In this document: in pieces, positions 1 through 8,376 of the stretch
Numbering within the stretch: position 1 is the first letter of the stretch
Layout of the letters: every line of letters starts with the position of its first letter
Origin: Pseudomonadota bacterium
GTDB lineage: Bacteria; Myxococcota_A; Polyangia; Polyangiales; Polyangiaceae
Direction of reading: 5' to 3'
Assembly: GCA_023428245.1 (NCBI GenBank)
Contig: JAEYYX010000114.1
Span: forward strand, 1 to 63,054
Length of the DNA: 63,054 bases
The notes under the pieces: model-generated
Seen by the model: the letters and a program-made list of their open reading frames with translations, nothing else
What the model was told of the DNA's origin: nothing
Database searches by the model: none
Position numbers and translations under genes: made by a program

Positions 1-142
1 CAAGATGATCGCCGAGAGCGCTCTCTGCCTCGTGCGCGATGTGCAGGGCGAGGGCGGCATCTGGACGCCGGGCGCGCTGATGGGTCCGACGTTGCGCAAG
101 CGTCTGAAGGAGCGCGCCGGCCTTACCTTCAGTGCCCGTTGA
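1..142 (+). CDS. C-terminal fragment, saccharopine dehydrogenase-like / trans-acting enoyl reductase family
   Basis: The gene is cut by the left edge. The frame starting at base 2 is open and ends with TGA at 140-142, leaving 46 residues. The visible part begins KMIAESALCLV and contains GIWTPGALMGPTLRKRL followed by a short hydrophobic end. From memory of the family, this matches the extreme C-terminus of saccharopine-dehydrogenase-like NAD(P) proteins annotated as trans-acting enoyl reductases, where a G(V/I)WTPA-type motif precedes the last helix. The nucleotide-binding and catalytic parts lie outside the window, so substrate and activity cannot be judged. Confidence 0.5.
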   Translation, partial: KMIAESALCLVRDVQGEGGIWTPGALMGPTLRKRLKERAGLTFSAR

Positions 143-246
143 GGTAACGCTCAGAACTTGGCGAGCGCGCCCCTCAAATCCGGTTCGATGGCCGCTTGCG
201 CGCCATAACATCATGAATGTCACGAAAATTGAGCAAGGAGCCGACT

Positions 247-381
247 ATGACCGAGCGCATCCCTGAAAACCATTCCGCGGCCGAGTGGAAACTCGTCGCC
301 ATCATGGGCAATACGATGCCGCCGCGAGTCCCCAACGATGACGATGATGACGACGAAGACGACGAAGACGACGACAAGTAG
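247..381 (+). CDS. 44-residue protein with polyacidic tail
   Basis: A small open frame starts at ATG 247 and stops at TAG 379-381. A strong Shine-Dalgarno sequence, caaggag (234-240), sits six bases before the start, which is the main reason to believe it. The protein has a normal mixed N-terminal part (MTERIPENHSAAEWKLVA) and then an uninterrupted run of 13 Asp/Glu residues (about 31-43) before a final Lys. There is no signal peptide or membrane segment. It lies alone between the partial dehydrogenase gene and the lamin-tail lipoprotein. I do not recognise the family. An acidic tail could bind basic partners or metal, but that is speculation. Confidence 0.55.
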   Translation: MTERIPENHSAAEWKLVAIMGNTMPPRVPNDDDDDDEDDEDDDK

Positions 382-459
382 TCTTCGGCCCTGCGAAATC
401 GCGTCCTTGGGCCGGATCGTGACTCAACGCTCGGCGAGAGCGGCCGAGAAGGTCCGGCC

Positions 460-1878
460 ATGGTTCGCCGGGGTTCGGCTCTCCTTCTCTTGTGTCTGAT
501 TTTTCTTGGCTGCGCGCTCGGCTCGAGAGAGCCCGGCCTGAGTGTAGGCTGGGAAGATGATGGCTTGTTTGCCCCTCGGATCGGCTCCCTCGAGCTGCGA
601 GGAATTTCCCTTTCGGCCGAAGACGTCTGGCTCGTCCAAGGAAAGCTGAATCAGAAAGCGCTCGCTGGGGTTTTCGCTCGCAATCCTGCCGAGTCGGTCG
701 TGAAGCGCCGCGTTCCTGCCTTCGTACGGGCCTTCGAGGACAACCTTCTGGTGCGGCCGACGGTCCGACTGGAGCCGGCGGAGCTCTACTCGGTGGTTGC
801 GCTCGGCACGGGGCTCCTCACCGTGATCGAGACGCGCGGGGATCAGGCGAGAATCTTCTCGAGGCTCGGGGCGGCGGTGCTGCCGCGCGGTGGGATCGCG
901 ACCTATTGCGTCATGGAAGGTGGGGCGCCCCTTGCGGGGGCTCTGGATGAGCGTCTCGAGAGCGAAGATTGTGAGACGCCGCTTGGGGGGCCAGTCCGAG
1001 CTCAGCCCGGGGTTGGAACGCTGCGGATATTCGCGGACTCTTGCGTGCAGCTTCTGTTGCCGGAAGGGGAAGAAGACTACTTCCTGCCACCTCGCAAGGT
1101 CTTCGGGATAGAGCTCGACCCCGCTCCCATTGCGCTGGCCGGCTCGGGGAGCGCGGCGCTGAATACGTTCGCCTGTGGAGAGGAGGCTTGCCTCGTGGTG
1201 CGTGGCTCCGTTTTGGAGTCCACGGTGTCGCCCGATCTGGGCTTCATCGAGGCGCACGCCGAGGGAAATGTTCTCCGCGCCTTCGCTCAGAACGCGCCGC
1301 TTCGTCTGGGCCCCCTCGAGCCCGATCTCGAGTACGCGGCCCGCGCCGTATTCGAATGGGGAGGAACGATCTTCGAAGCGTCGAGCCTCCAGAGCTCCGG
1401 CCCTGGGGCGGCGGTTTTCGTCCTCAATGAGGTGCTCGCGAATCCCAACGGCCCCGAACCGCAGCAGGAGTGGGTAGAAATCGTCAACACGGGCAATCGC
1501 GCGGCCTCTCTTTCGCACTACCGCCTCAAAGACTCAGGCGGGGAGACTGTCTTGCCTGATGTTTCCCTGGGCCCCGGGGAGTTCGGGGTGGTAGCTCGAG
1601 CCGATTGGACCCCTGACCCGCGGATGGACGCCGTTCCTGTGGCGACTGCTGTACGGATCGTCGTGGACCAGATTGGGCGCGGAGGGCTGCGCAATGATGG
1701 CGAGATGTTAGAGCTGCTCGATCCGGACGGTCTCTCTGTCTCTCTGGTACCGGCCCTCGCGACCAAGCCGGGCAAGAGCGTGGCCCGAACAGGTCCGCTG
1801 GCGCCTGATCTCCCCGAGTCGTTCGTCCTGGAAGAGCCGACTCCTGGGAGCCCGAACCAGACGGCCGCTCGAAACTGA
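460..1878 (+). CDS. Lamin-tail-domain lipoprotein
   Basis: 472 residues. The N-terminus MVRRGSALLLLCLIFLGC is a lipoprotein signal with lipobox FLGC, so the mature protein should be anchored through Cys18. The middle (about 20-320) is beta-rich and unrecognised. The last 150 residues contain a lamin-tail domain: FVLNEVLANPNG, then EWVEIVNTGN, then LPDVSLGPGEFGVVA. Lamin-tail domains in bacteria occur on surface and secreted proteins and are thought to mediate binding or anchoring rather than catalysis. It runs convergently with the TldE-like gene downstream, 34 bases away. The lipoprotein and domain calls are solid; the function is unknown. Confidence 0.75.
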   Translation: MVRRGSALLLLCLIFLGCALGSREPGLSVGWEDDGLFAPRIGSLELRGISLSAEDVWLVQGKLNQKALAGVFARNPAESVVKRRVPAFVRAFEDNLLVRPTVRLEPAELYSVVALGTGLLTVIETRGDQARIFSRLGAAVLPRGGIATYCVMEGGAPLAGALDERLESEDCETPLGGPVRAQPGVGTLRIFADSCVQLLLPEGEEDYFLPPRKVFGIELDPAPIALAGSGSAALNTFACGEEACLVVRGSVLESTVSPDLGFIEAHAEGNVLRAFAQNAPLRLGPLEPDLEYAARAVFEWGGTIFEASSLQSSGPGAAVFVLNEVLANPNGPEPQQEWVEIVNTGNRAASLSHYRLKDSGGETVLPDVSLGPGEFGVVARADWTPDPRMDAVPVATAVRIVVDQIGRGGLRNDGEMLELLDPDGLSVSLVPALATKPGKSVARTGPLAPDLPESFVLEEPTPGSPNQTAARN

Positions 1879-1912
1879 GCGCAGCCAGATGCAGGCCCAC
1901 TCGGAGGCGCAG

Positions 1913-3271
1913 TCAGTTTCCGGAAATCGTCATCGAACGAACCCGGAACGTTGGCGCTGCTGTACTCGACTTCAGATCGAGGTCTGAGCCGACGCGGTCG
2001 ATTCCGAGCAGCATCGTGTTCAAGTTGGAGGAGATAGTCACCTCACTCACAGGGAACTGAACTTTTCCGTTCTCGATCCAAAACCCACCGGCTCCGCGGG
2101 AGAAATCGCCGGTGCTCGCGTTGAACCCAAAACCCATCATCTCCGTCACGAGCAAACCGCGTTCAGTCTCGGCGATGATGCTCTCGGGGGTGGACGTTCC
2201 AGGCAGCATGATGAAGTTCGAGGTTGAGGCGGAGAGCGAGCCTCCCGAGCGCGCGGCACTGGCCGTAGAGGTGAGGCCGAGCTTCCGAGCGGAATAGCAG
2301 TCGAGGAGGTATTGTTTGAGCTCGCCGCCCTCCACGACCACGTTCTTTCGGCTCAGAAGACCTTCTCCGTCGAAGGTCCGCGAACCGGGGCCGCGCGGAA
2401 TGAGTGGATCGTCGACGATCGTTACGAGCGGACTTGTCACGGGTGTTCCGACTCTTCCTAACAAATAGCTGACTTTACGGAAGAGTGAACCGCCCAAGAT
2501 GGTGCCGGCGAAGGCGCCAAGGATGCTGCGGGCCGAGTCCGGATCGAAGATCACGCTGGCTTCGGTGGTATCGACCTTGCGTGCGCCGAGCTTCCGGAGG
2601 GTTCGACGCGCCGCCTCTTCGCCGACGAAGCGTACGTCTTCGAGGTCCGAGAAATGGCGCTTGCCTGTCCAATAGTAGCCGCGTCGATTCTTGCCACCCG
2701 TATCGGTAGCGACCGGGACGACCGAGAGCGAAGCGTAGGAGCCCGAGGTTGTCCCTTCGAAGCCGCTCGAGAACACTAGCGCACGTGTGGCGGAGCTGCG
2801 TCCGAAGGAGCCTCCCTCGCTCAGGGTGATGCGCGGGTCGTGCGCGAGCGCAACGGCTTCGGCACGTGTCGCGAGGTCCAGCGCCTGGGCGGCGTCGATG
2901 CTGGCCACTTGTTCGTCGAGTAGATCGAGGTCGGGGTAGGGTGGTTTCGAAAGGAGCTCGGCGGGGGCGGGACCGGCCGCGCTGTCGGGCTCCGAGAGCT
3001 CCGAGAGCTCCAAGGCGTCGCGCACCAGGACCGCAATGCCAGCCTCGCTGAGGTCACTCGTGGAGGTCACGGCAACACGCCCGTCGCGCAAGACGCGAAG
3101 GGACGCGCCTCGCTGTCCCGCTTCTTCCACGAGCTCAGGTTTGCCTAGCCGTACGCGTACGCTCAAATCCCAACTTTGACCCAGGGTCACCTCGGCTACA
3201 TCGGCCCCTTCCATGGCCCGTCGCACGATTTGTCGGCCGAGTGACAAGAGCTGATCGGAATCGTCTCGCAT
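1913..3271 (-). CDS. pmbA: TldE/PmbA-family protein (metalloprotease-related, non-catalytic type)
   Basis: 452 residues, the usual length for the TldD/TldE family. The N-terminal half carries the family pattern around SWDLSVRVRLGKPELVEEAGQ and RGASLRVLRDGRVAV. The C-terminal half has KNVVVEGGELKQYLLDCYSA, then GLLVTEMMGFGFNASTGDFS and a final IENGKVQFPVSEVTIS. No HExxxH zinc motif is present, so it resembles TldE/PmbA rather than the catalytic TldD subunit. In Escherichia coli the TldD-TldE pair cleaves unfolded peptides such as the microcin B17 leader. No tldD is visible nearby. It is transcribed divergently from larB with only 38 bases between the two starts. Confidence 0.8.
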   Translation of the reverse strand: MRDDSDQLLSLGRQIVRRAMEGADVAEVTLGQSWDLSVRVRLGKPELVEEAGQRGASLRVLRDGRVAVTSTSDLSEAGIAVLVRDALELSELSEPDSAAGPAPAELLSKPPYPDLDLLDEQVASIDAAQALDLATRAEAVALAHDPRITLSEGGSFGRSSATRALVFSSGFEGTTSGSYASLSVVPVATDTGGKNRRGYYWTGKRHFSDLEDVRFVGEEAARRTLRKLGARKVDTTEASVIFDPDSARSILGAFAGTILGGSLFRKVSYLLGRVGTPVTSPLVTIVDDPLIPRGPGSRTFDGEGLLSRKNVVVEGGELKQYLLDCYSARKLGLTSTASAARSGGSLSASTSNFIMLPGTSTPESIIAETERGLLVTEMMGFGFNASTGDFSRGAGGFWIENGKVQFPVSEVTISSNLNTMLLGIDRVGSDLDLKSSTAAPTFRVRSMTISGN

Positions 3272-3309
3272 GTTCTCCTCCAGGGTGTCGTAGGCTATGA
3301 AGGGTCCCG

Positions 3310-4125
3310 ATGCACGGGGCTCATGCCAATCCTGAACAGATTCGGCGTCTCCTCGAGCGTGTGCGAGAAGGTGAGCTGGACGTTGAGACGGCTCTCGCCG
3401 CTCTCGGACCCGACCGAGAACTGGACCTGGGAGGTGTTCGCCTCGATCTGACCCGAGCTCAGAGAACCGGCACCGCCGAGGTCATTTGGGGCGAAGGGAA
3501 GACCCTCGCGGAGCTGGAGAGGATCGTGGACGCGCTGGAGAATCGCGCGCTTCCGATCCTTGCGACGCGCATCGCCGCGGACAAAGGCGAGGCGCTTACG
3601 GCGAGGCGGCCAGGGCTCGTCTACGAAGCGGATTGTCGCATCGCGCGTTCGAGAAATCTTCCCGAGGGCCGGAGTCTTGGAGCGCCGGTTCTTGTGACAG
3701 CGGGGACGAGCGATGGACCTGTTGCTCGGGAGGCGTATTGGACCCTGCGCACCTACGGCTGGGAGGCGGAGCAGGTGAGCGACGTGGGCGTTGCAGGCAT
3801 TCATCGCCTTTTTCGCCGTCTCGAGCGCCTTCAGGAAGCGCCTGTGCTCATCGTGTGCGCTGGGATGGAAGGCGCTCTCGCCTCTGTGATCGCAGGGCTT
3901 GTTTCCCGGCCGATCATCGCGGTCCCGACCTCGGTGGGATACGGCGCGGCGTTCTCAGGAATCGCGGCGCTGCTCGGCATGCTCACGGCGTGCGCTTCAG
4001 GCATCACCGTGTGCAACATCGATAACGGCTTTGGCGCGGCCATGGCTGCGCTCCGCATTTTGGGGCCCTTGGAGACCCCGGAAGCCAGCAAGAACGGAGC
4101 CGAGGACACGAGGGACGAAGCATGA
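3310..4125 (+). CDS. larB: Nickel-pincer cofactor biosynthesis carboxylase LarB
   Basis: 271 residues, the expected length. LarB carboxylates and hydrolyses nicotinic acid adenine dinucleotide, the first step towards the nickel pincer nucleotide cofactor of lactate racemase and related LarA enzymes. The C-terminal half is clearly the AIR-carboxylase-like fold: VLVTAGTSDGPVAREAYWT, SDVGVAGIHRLF, VLIVCAGMEGALASVIAGLV, PIIAVPTSVGYGAAFSG and NIDNGFGAA. The ATG at 3310 is preceded by agggtcccg, a fair ribosome site. The stop overlaps the larC start as ATGA, so the two are translationally coupled. No larE or larA is visible; they would have to lie elsewhere. Confidence 0.93.
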   Translation: MHGAHANPEQIRRLLERVREGELDVETALAALGPDRELDLGGVRLDLTRAQRTGTAEVIWGEGKTLAELERIVDALENRALPILATRIAADKGEALTARRPGLVYEADCRIARSRNLPEGRSLGAPVLVTAGTSDGPVAREAYWTLRTYGWEAEQVSDVGVAGIHRLFRRLERLQEAPVLIVCAGMEGALASVIAGLVSRPIIAVPTSVGYGAAFSGIAALLGMLTACASGITVCNIDNGFGAAMAALRILGPLETPEASKNGAEDTRDEA

Positions 4126-5630
4126 GCCATCCTCCCCCCGACGGGCCTCAACATCGGCCTGAGGACGCATCTGCGCAGGAGTCGCAAGAACATTCGGTCC
4201 ACGGTCCGGGTCATGACCATCACCATGCGCACTCCCACGAGCATCACGGTGACGAGCATTCACACTTTCATGCGCACGGGCACGCCCACTCGCGCGCACA
4301 CGGACATGCCCACGTCCATTCCCACGAGCATCACGGTGACGAGCATTCACACCTTCACCCTCAGGAGCACGCGGTCGGCGCGATCGGAGTAGCCCAGAAA
4401 ACCCCCGGCACACGCACCCTGGGACGGTCCTTCGGCGGGGAGAAGATCCTCTTCTTGGATTGTCCGAGTGGCGCAGCGGGGGACATGATCATCGCGGCGC
4501 TCTTGGATCTCGGCATGCCGCTCTCGATCGTCACGGAGGCCGTAGAAGCTGTGGGCTTCGAAGCAGCCCGCGTCTCGGCGAAGAAGGTGATTGTTGGGGC
4601 GCTGTCGGCGACGCATTTCTCGGTCAACTCTGCGGATGAGACCGAGCGCTCCTACCGCGAAATCAAGAGGCTGCTCGAAGCTTCTTCTCTCACGGCAAAG
4701 GTCCGCGATCTCGCCCTCGAGATCTTTGAGGTGCTGGGGCGAGCGGAAGCACAGGTGCACGGCGTCTCCCTCGACCATGTCCATTTTCATGAGGTGGGCG
4801 CTGTCGACTCGATCGTTGATATCGTCGGCGCTGCTGCGCTCCTGACGGAGCTCGGGGCCCAAGTGGTGACGAGCCCGCTCCCTATCGGACGCGGCTATGT
4901 GACGTCGCGGCACGGACCGATTCCGCTTCCTGCGCCAGCGACGCTCCTTTGTTTGGCGGGAGTGCCGACCTACCCGGACCCCTTGCAGACGGAGCTTGTG
5001 ACCCCGACCGGCGCTGCCATCCTCAAGACCGTGAGCGCGGAGTTTCTTCGCTGGCCCCATTTCACTCCACAATCTGTGGGGTACGGAGCGGGCACACGAG
5101 TTCTTCCCGATCGGCCAAATGCCGTGCGTGCCGTGCTCGGGACTGCCTCCGGGAAAGGGGGCACTCTTGAGGCTGACGTCGCTGTTCTGCTCGAGACGAA
5201 CATCGACGACGCGACCTCCGAGGTGATCGGGTACGTTCTCGAGGAGCTTTTTCGCAGAGGGGCTCTCGACGCTTGGGTCACGCCGATCGTCATGAAGAAG
5301 TCTCGTCCGGCGTTTTTGCTCTCAGTGCTCGGTCGCGAGGCTCACGCGGATGCCTTGGTCGAGCTCATCCTCCATCTATCCTCGACGCTCGGAGTGCGTA
5401 GGACCAAGGTCGAGCGCACGATGCTGAAAAGGCGCATCGAAGAGCTCATGAGCGAATGGGGGCCTGTACGCTTCAAGGTGAGCGGAGAGCCGCCGCTCAG
5501 CGTCAAACCTGAGCTCGAGGATGCGGTTCGGATCGCAGAGCGTGAGCAGATCCCCCTGCGATCGGTCTTGACCCAGCTTGGCGCCCTCGGCGCATCACTC
5601 CTCGAAGCGTCCGAGCGGAAGAAGTCTTGA
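4122..5630 (+). CDS. larC: Nickel-insertion protein LarC with His-rich N-terminal extension
   Basis: 502 residues. LarC is the CTP-dependent cyclometallase that puts nickel into the pincer cofactor. Family motifs follow a long extension: KILFLDCPSGAAGDMIIAAL (about 110), VHFHEVGAVDSIVDIVGAA, YVTSRHGPIPLPAPATL, TPTGAAIL and LETNIDDATSEVIGYV. Residues 1-83 are extraordinarily His-rich (about 29 His by my count) and include two copies of HSHEHHGDEHSH, encoded by an exact 33-base direct repeat. This looks like a nickel store or chaperone segment. In Lactobacillus plantarum LarC is made by frameshifting between two frames; here the whole protein is one continuous frame. Coupled to larB by ATGA overlap. 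Confidence 0.93.
   Translation: MSHPPPDGPQHRPEDASAQESQEHSVHGPGHDHHHAHSHEHHGDEHSHFHAHGHAHSRAHGHAHVHSHEHHGDEHSHLHPQEHAVGAIGVAQKTPGTRTLGRSFGGEKILFLDCPSGAAGDMIIAALLDLGMPLSIVTEAVEAVGFEAARVSAKKVIVGALSATHFSVNSADETERSYREIKRLLEASSLTAKVRDLALEIFEVLGRAEAQVHGVSLDHVHFHEVGAVDSIVDIVGAAALLTELGAQVVTSPLPIGRGYVTSRHGPIPLPAPATLLCLAGVPTYPDPLQTELVTPTGAAILKTVSAEFLRWPHFTPQSVGYGAGTRVLPDRPNAVRAVLGTASGKGGTLEADVAVLLETNIDDATSEVIGYVLEELFRRGALDAWVTPIVMKKSRPAFLLSVLGREAHADALVELILHLSSTLGVRRTKVERTMLKRRIEELMSEWGPVRFKVSGEPPLSVKPELEDAVRIAEREQIPLRSVLTQLGALGASLLEASERKKS
4233..4352 (+). repeat. Exact 33-base direct repeat in the His-rich part of larC
   Basis: Bases 4233-4265 and 4320-4352 are identical over 33 bases and code for SHEHHGDEHSH-type units. 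The copies are 87 bases apart, a multiple of three, so gain or loss of one unit would keep frame. This suggests the His-rich segment grew by tandem duplication. Confidence 0.85.
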
Positions 5631-5639
5631 CCCCTTAGC

Positions 5640-6281
5640 TCAAGGGCGCTCGAGCTTGTTCCCTTCGGTTTCCCAGGCGAGCACTCCGCCTTCGAGATAG
5701 GCGACTTCGGCCCCGAGCGGGATCAGCTTTTCTGCGAGAGCCTTCGAGTCGGCCCCGGTCCGACAATAGAGGACCGGGTAAGCCCCGAGCGTCATGAGCT
5801 CTGCGAGCCGCGTCTCGAGCTCCGCGGCCGGGATATTGACCGCTCCTTGGATGTGTGCGCGATGAAAGACTGGCTCCTCACGAACATCTACCATCTTGAT
5901 GCGACCGAGTGCGAGCAGCTTGCTGGCCTCGGGAGCGGCGAGAGCCCCTTCGGATCGGGGCAAATATCGCTCGACCATGCTCAGCATGTCCGCCTTGCGG
6001 ATGACGCCCTGACGTCCGTCCACGGGACGTCCGCCGTGAAAAACGACGAAGGTCGGGACGGAGCGCACACCGAGGGTTTGGGCCAAAGTGGGCGATTGAT
6101 CGATGTCGACCTGGACGACTTTGGCTCGGGGAGCGATCTCTTGCGCGAAGGCGCGGAGTTCCGGTTCGACGGTCTTGCATGGCCCGCACCAGGTGGCCCC
6201 GAACTCGACAAGAACGGGGACATCTGAGGCCATCACCTCTGACTCGAAATTTCGTTCGTTGACCGGGATGAGCGTGCTCAT
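5640..6281 (-). CDS. Thioredoxin-rhodanese fusion protein
   Basis: 213 residues in two domains. Residues 1-105 are a complete thioredoxin fold: ATWCGPCK active site (CxxC, about 31-34) and the cis-Pro region VRSVPTFVVF. Residues 118-213 are a single rhodanese domain: MVDVREEPVFHRAHIQGAVN and an active-site loop CRTGADS with the sulfur-accepting Cys. There is no signal peptide, so it should be cytoplasmic. The pairing suggests that the thioredoxin site reduces a persulfide or disulfide made on the rhodanese Cys. The gene is convergent with larC, 9 bases away. Both domain calls are firm; the sulfur substrate is unknown. Confidence 0.88.
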   Translation of the reverse strand: MSTLIPVNERNFESEVMASDVPVLVEFGATWCGPCKTVEPELRAFAQEIAPRAKVVQVDIDQSPTLAQTLGVRSVPTFVVFHGGRPVDGRQGVIRKADMLSMVERYLPRSEGALAAPEASKLLALGRIKMVDVREEPVFHRAHIQGAVNIPAAELETRLAELMTLGAYPVLYCRTGADSKALAEKLIPLGAEVAYLEGGVLAWETEGNKLERP

Positions 6282-6378
6282 GACCTCTAGGGCGTACGCC
6301 GTTTCGTCCTTTGGCGCTACCCTCGGGTGCTCGCCCGCGAGGGTCTCTCGATCTCCGCCTGAGGGCGCCCCAGACCCT

Positions 6379-6930
6379 TCAGGCCCGCGTGCGCCGGTTC
6401 GAGACCAGCGCCACCAGGAGCTCGCTTCCGACGAACAGCACGGCGAGCACGCCAGAGAATACCCAAGGGCCTGCTGCGAGAGGGCCCTGACCGAGGTCTG
6501 GGAAGACTTCCGAAGCCAAGATCCAGAGAGTCAGGCAGTGCAAGATGCTCAGGCTGGCCGTCGCGCGCACGGCCCCGCGACGATAGCCGCGTACGAGGGC
6601 GAGATGGGCCGAGGACTGTCCCATCGCGAGGGCTCCGAGCTCCTCGGGCGCCCAGTCGGCACCTGGGCGCGTCATCCATCGAGCGACCGCGATGGCCTGC
6701 GACGTCCCAGCGGCGAGGCCGATCGCGACCTCTGGGCTCATGACTTGTCCGGCGAGGGCGACCAAACAAAGTGCAGTGCAACCGAGGCTACCGCGAACTT
6801 CCGTCAAGAGATTCGACAAGTGTCCGAACCAGTAGATTCGGATCGCGAGCAGTCCGAAGAAGAGCCCGAGCGCCTGAGCGGACACGAGTGCGATGACAGC
6901 TGAGATGACGAAAGGAAGTACCGTCATCAT
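6379..6930 (-). CDS. Small integral membrane protein
   Basis: 183 residues from the ATG at 6930-6928. The open frame continues upstream, but this start fits best because it overlaps the stop of the preceding gene (ATGATGA) and begins directly with a membrane segment (MMTVLPFVISAVIALVSAQA). About four to five hydrophobic segments follow, with a cytoplasmic-looking middle (RWMTRPGADWAPEELGALAM) and a basic C-terminus SNRRTRA. I do not recognise a family. Its coupling to the larger membrane protein upstream suggests that the two work together. Confidence 0.6.
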   Translation of the reverse strand: MMTVLPFVISAVIALVSAQALGLFFGLLAIRIYWFGHLSNLLTEVRGSLGCTALCLVALAGQVMSPEVAIGLAAGTSQAIAVARWMTRPGADWAPEELGALAMGQSSAHLALVRGYRRGAVRATASLSILHCLTLWILASEVFPDLGQGPLAAGPWVFSGVLAVLFVGSELLVALVSNRRTRA

Positions 6931-8354
6931 CGGAGCTCTCCGAGGCGACGGCGGAAAGCACTGAGGAGCGCGTCCGCGGCGATTTGTAGGAGGGCCGTGG
7001 CGAGGCCGAGGGAGAGCGAAAGAAGCATGAGGTACTCGACGTCGCCGCCCTGAAAGGCCGAGACGAGAGAGTGTCGAAAGCCCGCCCGTCCTCCCTGTCC
7101 TGGCAAAACAAGCGGGATCACGAGCGCTTCGAGCAATACGAGCGGCAAGAGCGTCGGTATGCCCGGAGCCATGTTGTTCACGACAGCGACGGCACGTGAG
7201 AAAGGACGTCTGCGGCTGAGCACTCGGGTCATGCGAAAGTCGAAACGTTCGCGCAGCTCCCGATCGAGCACGAAGGCAGAGGTTAGTCCGGCGAGCGTGG
7301 CCGCGAGAGCAATTTCGAGCGCAGGCGTGAGGCGGCTCGTTGCGATGGCCCCGAGCATCACCGCGAGGACTCCGACCAAAGCGAGGCGTCTCGAAAGGGA
7401 GCGCCGCCTTTCCGCGCGGCCGAGAGCGCGTACGGTGAGACCAAGCGCCAGAAGTGGTCCGAGGACGATAGCGCTCAGCACGCTCGCTAAGTAGAGCTTG
7501 CCATTTTGGGCCCAGTCGAGCCGGGCTCGCTCTTCGAGACGGCTTTGGTCCATTCCGATAGTCCATCGCCCGACCCGGCTGGCCCAGATCAAAAACTCAG
7601 TCTGAGTGACCGATTGGTAGACGCGATCGAGGGGCGCGTGTTCGGCGAAATCCGGTCCCGCTCGGTCCCAGTAAGCACGGATCCGGGAGGCCGCATCCCG
7701 GGCCTCGTCGGGGGTCGGTTGGTCGTGAAGGGCGAGGCTTGGATCAACGAGGCGCGCGATGGCGGCGGCCAGCTTGCGGACGCGCTGTGCGTCGGTCGTG
7801 CTCTTCACGGTCCCGAGCGCGTCGACGAGGGCAGGCAGGGCATAGGTATCGAGGACACGGAGGTCGTCTCCTTTGAGATGCAGCCGATCGGTCAAGAGAC
7901 GCTTGATGGTTCGAGCTCGGGCTTGCGCCGTGAAATCGAGGCTTCGTTCTTCGACGAAGCGGGTCCAAAACAGCGTATCTTCACTCGTCTCGTCCCGCAG
8001 ACGAGAAATCCTCTCGGCACTCGGCGCGAGGCCCATGCGGTCGCGGACTGGGCGCAGTGCTTCAAGCAGACGTGCCCTCGTTTCGAGGTCGAGGGTGCTC
8101 TGTCTCGGGATGGCGTAGAGGACAAAGAAGGCGCCGAGCCGCTCGATCTCCGCGCGCGCTTCGGGCCTGTCTTGGACGAGCAAGTCGAGCGCGCGCTCCG
8201 AGGCGGCGCTCGCGCTGCCCGGGGCCGAGTTCAGAAACAGCGGGAGCCGGCGCTCGTCTTTCGGGAGAAGCTGCGCGTAGAGAGCGAACAGCGCCACGGC
8301 CACCGCGAAAAACTTCGGCGCGAGCCACAGGATTCTCCGGATGAAATCGAGCAT
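6927..8354 (-). CDS. Membrane protein with ABC-permease-like C-terminal half
   Basis: 475 residues. One N-terminal membrane segment (about 11-30) is followed by a 240-residue helical soluble part that contains a possible periplasmic section. About five C-terminal membrane segments follow (around 275, 320, 345, 405 and 450). The end, NNMAPGIPTLLPLVLLEAL, then GGDVEYLMLLSLSLGLATAL and ADALLSAFRRR, resembles the tail of DppB/OppB-type peptide ABC permeases. The canonical permease EAA loop is not evident and no ATPase or binding protein is adjacent, so transport is uncertain. It sits 22 bases after the PP2C gene and overlaps the next gene by four bases. Confidence 0.55.
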   Translation of the reverse strand: MLDFIRRILWLAPKFFAVAVALFALYAQLLPKDERRLPLFLNSAPGSASAASERALDLLVQDRPEARAEIERLGAFFVLYAIPRQSTLDLETRARLLEALRPVRDRMGLAPSAERISRLRDETSEDTLFWTRFVEERSLDFTAQARARTIKRLLTDRLHLKGDDLRVLDTYALPALVDALGTVKSTTDAQRVRKLAAAIARLVDPSLALHDQPTPDEARDAASRIRAYWDRAGPDFAEHAPLDRVYQSVTQTEFLIWASRVGRWTIGMDQSRLEERARLDWAQNGKLYLASVLSAIVLGPLLALGLTVRALGRAERRRSLSRRLALVGVLAVMLGAIATSRLTPALEIALAATLAGLTSAFVLDRELRERFDFRMTRVLSRRRPFSRAVAVVNNMAPGIPTLLPLVLLEALVIPLVLPGQGGRAGFRHSLVSAFQGGDVEYLMLLSLSLGLATALLQIAADALLSAFRRRLGELR

Positions 8355-8376
8355 TGCTCTCGGTTCACGGAGCGCC

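Noticed and set aside
174..461. Minus-strand frame with a long poly-Ser run
   Set aside because: It is the antisense of the poly-Asp/Glu codons of the small plus-strand gene at 247-381, which has the better ribosome site.
424..1518. Long minus-strand open frame of 364 codons
   Set aside because: Arg/Pro/Glu-rich with no family motif; it is the shadow of the lamin-tail lipoprotein, which has a signal peptide and a recognised domain.
4233..4352. Spaced direct repeats that could suggest a CRISPR-like array
   Set aside because: Only two copies, in frame, coding for His-rich peptide units of LarC.
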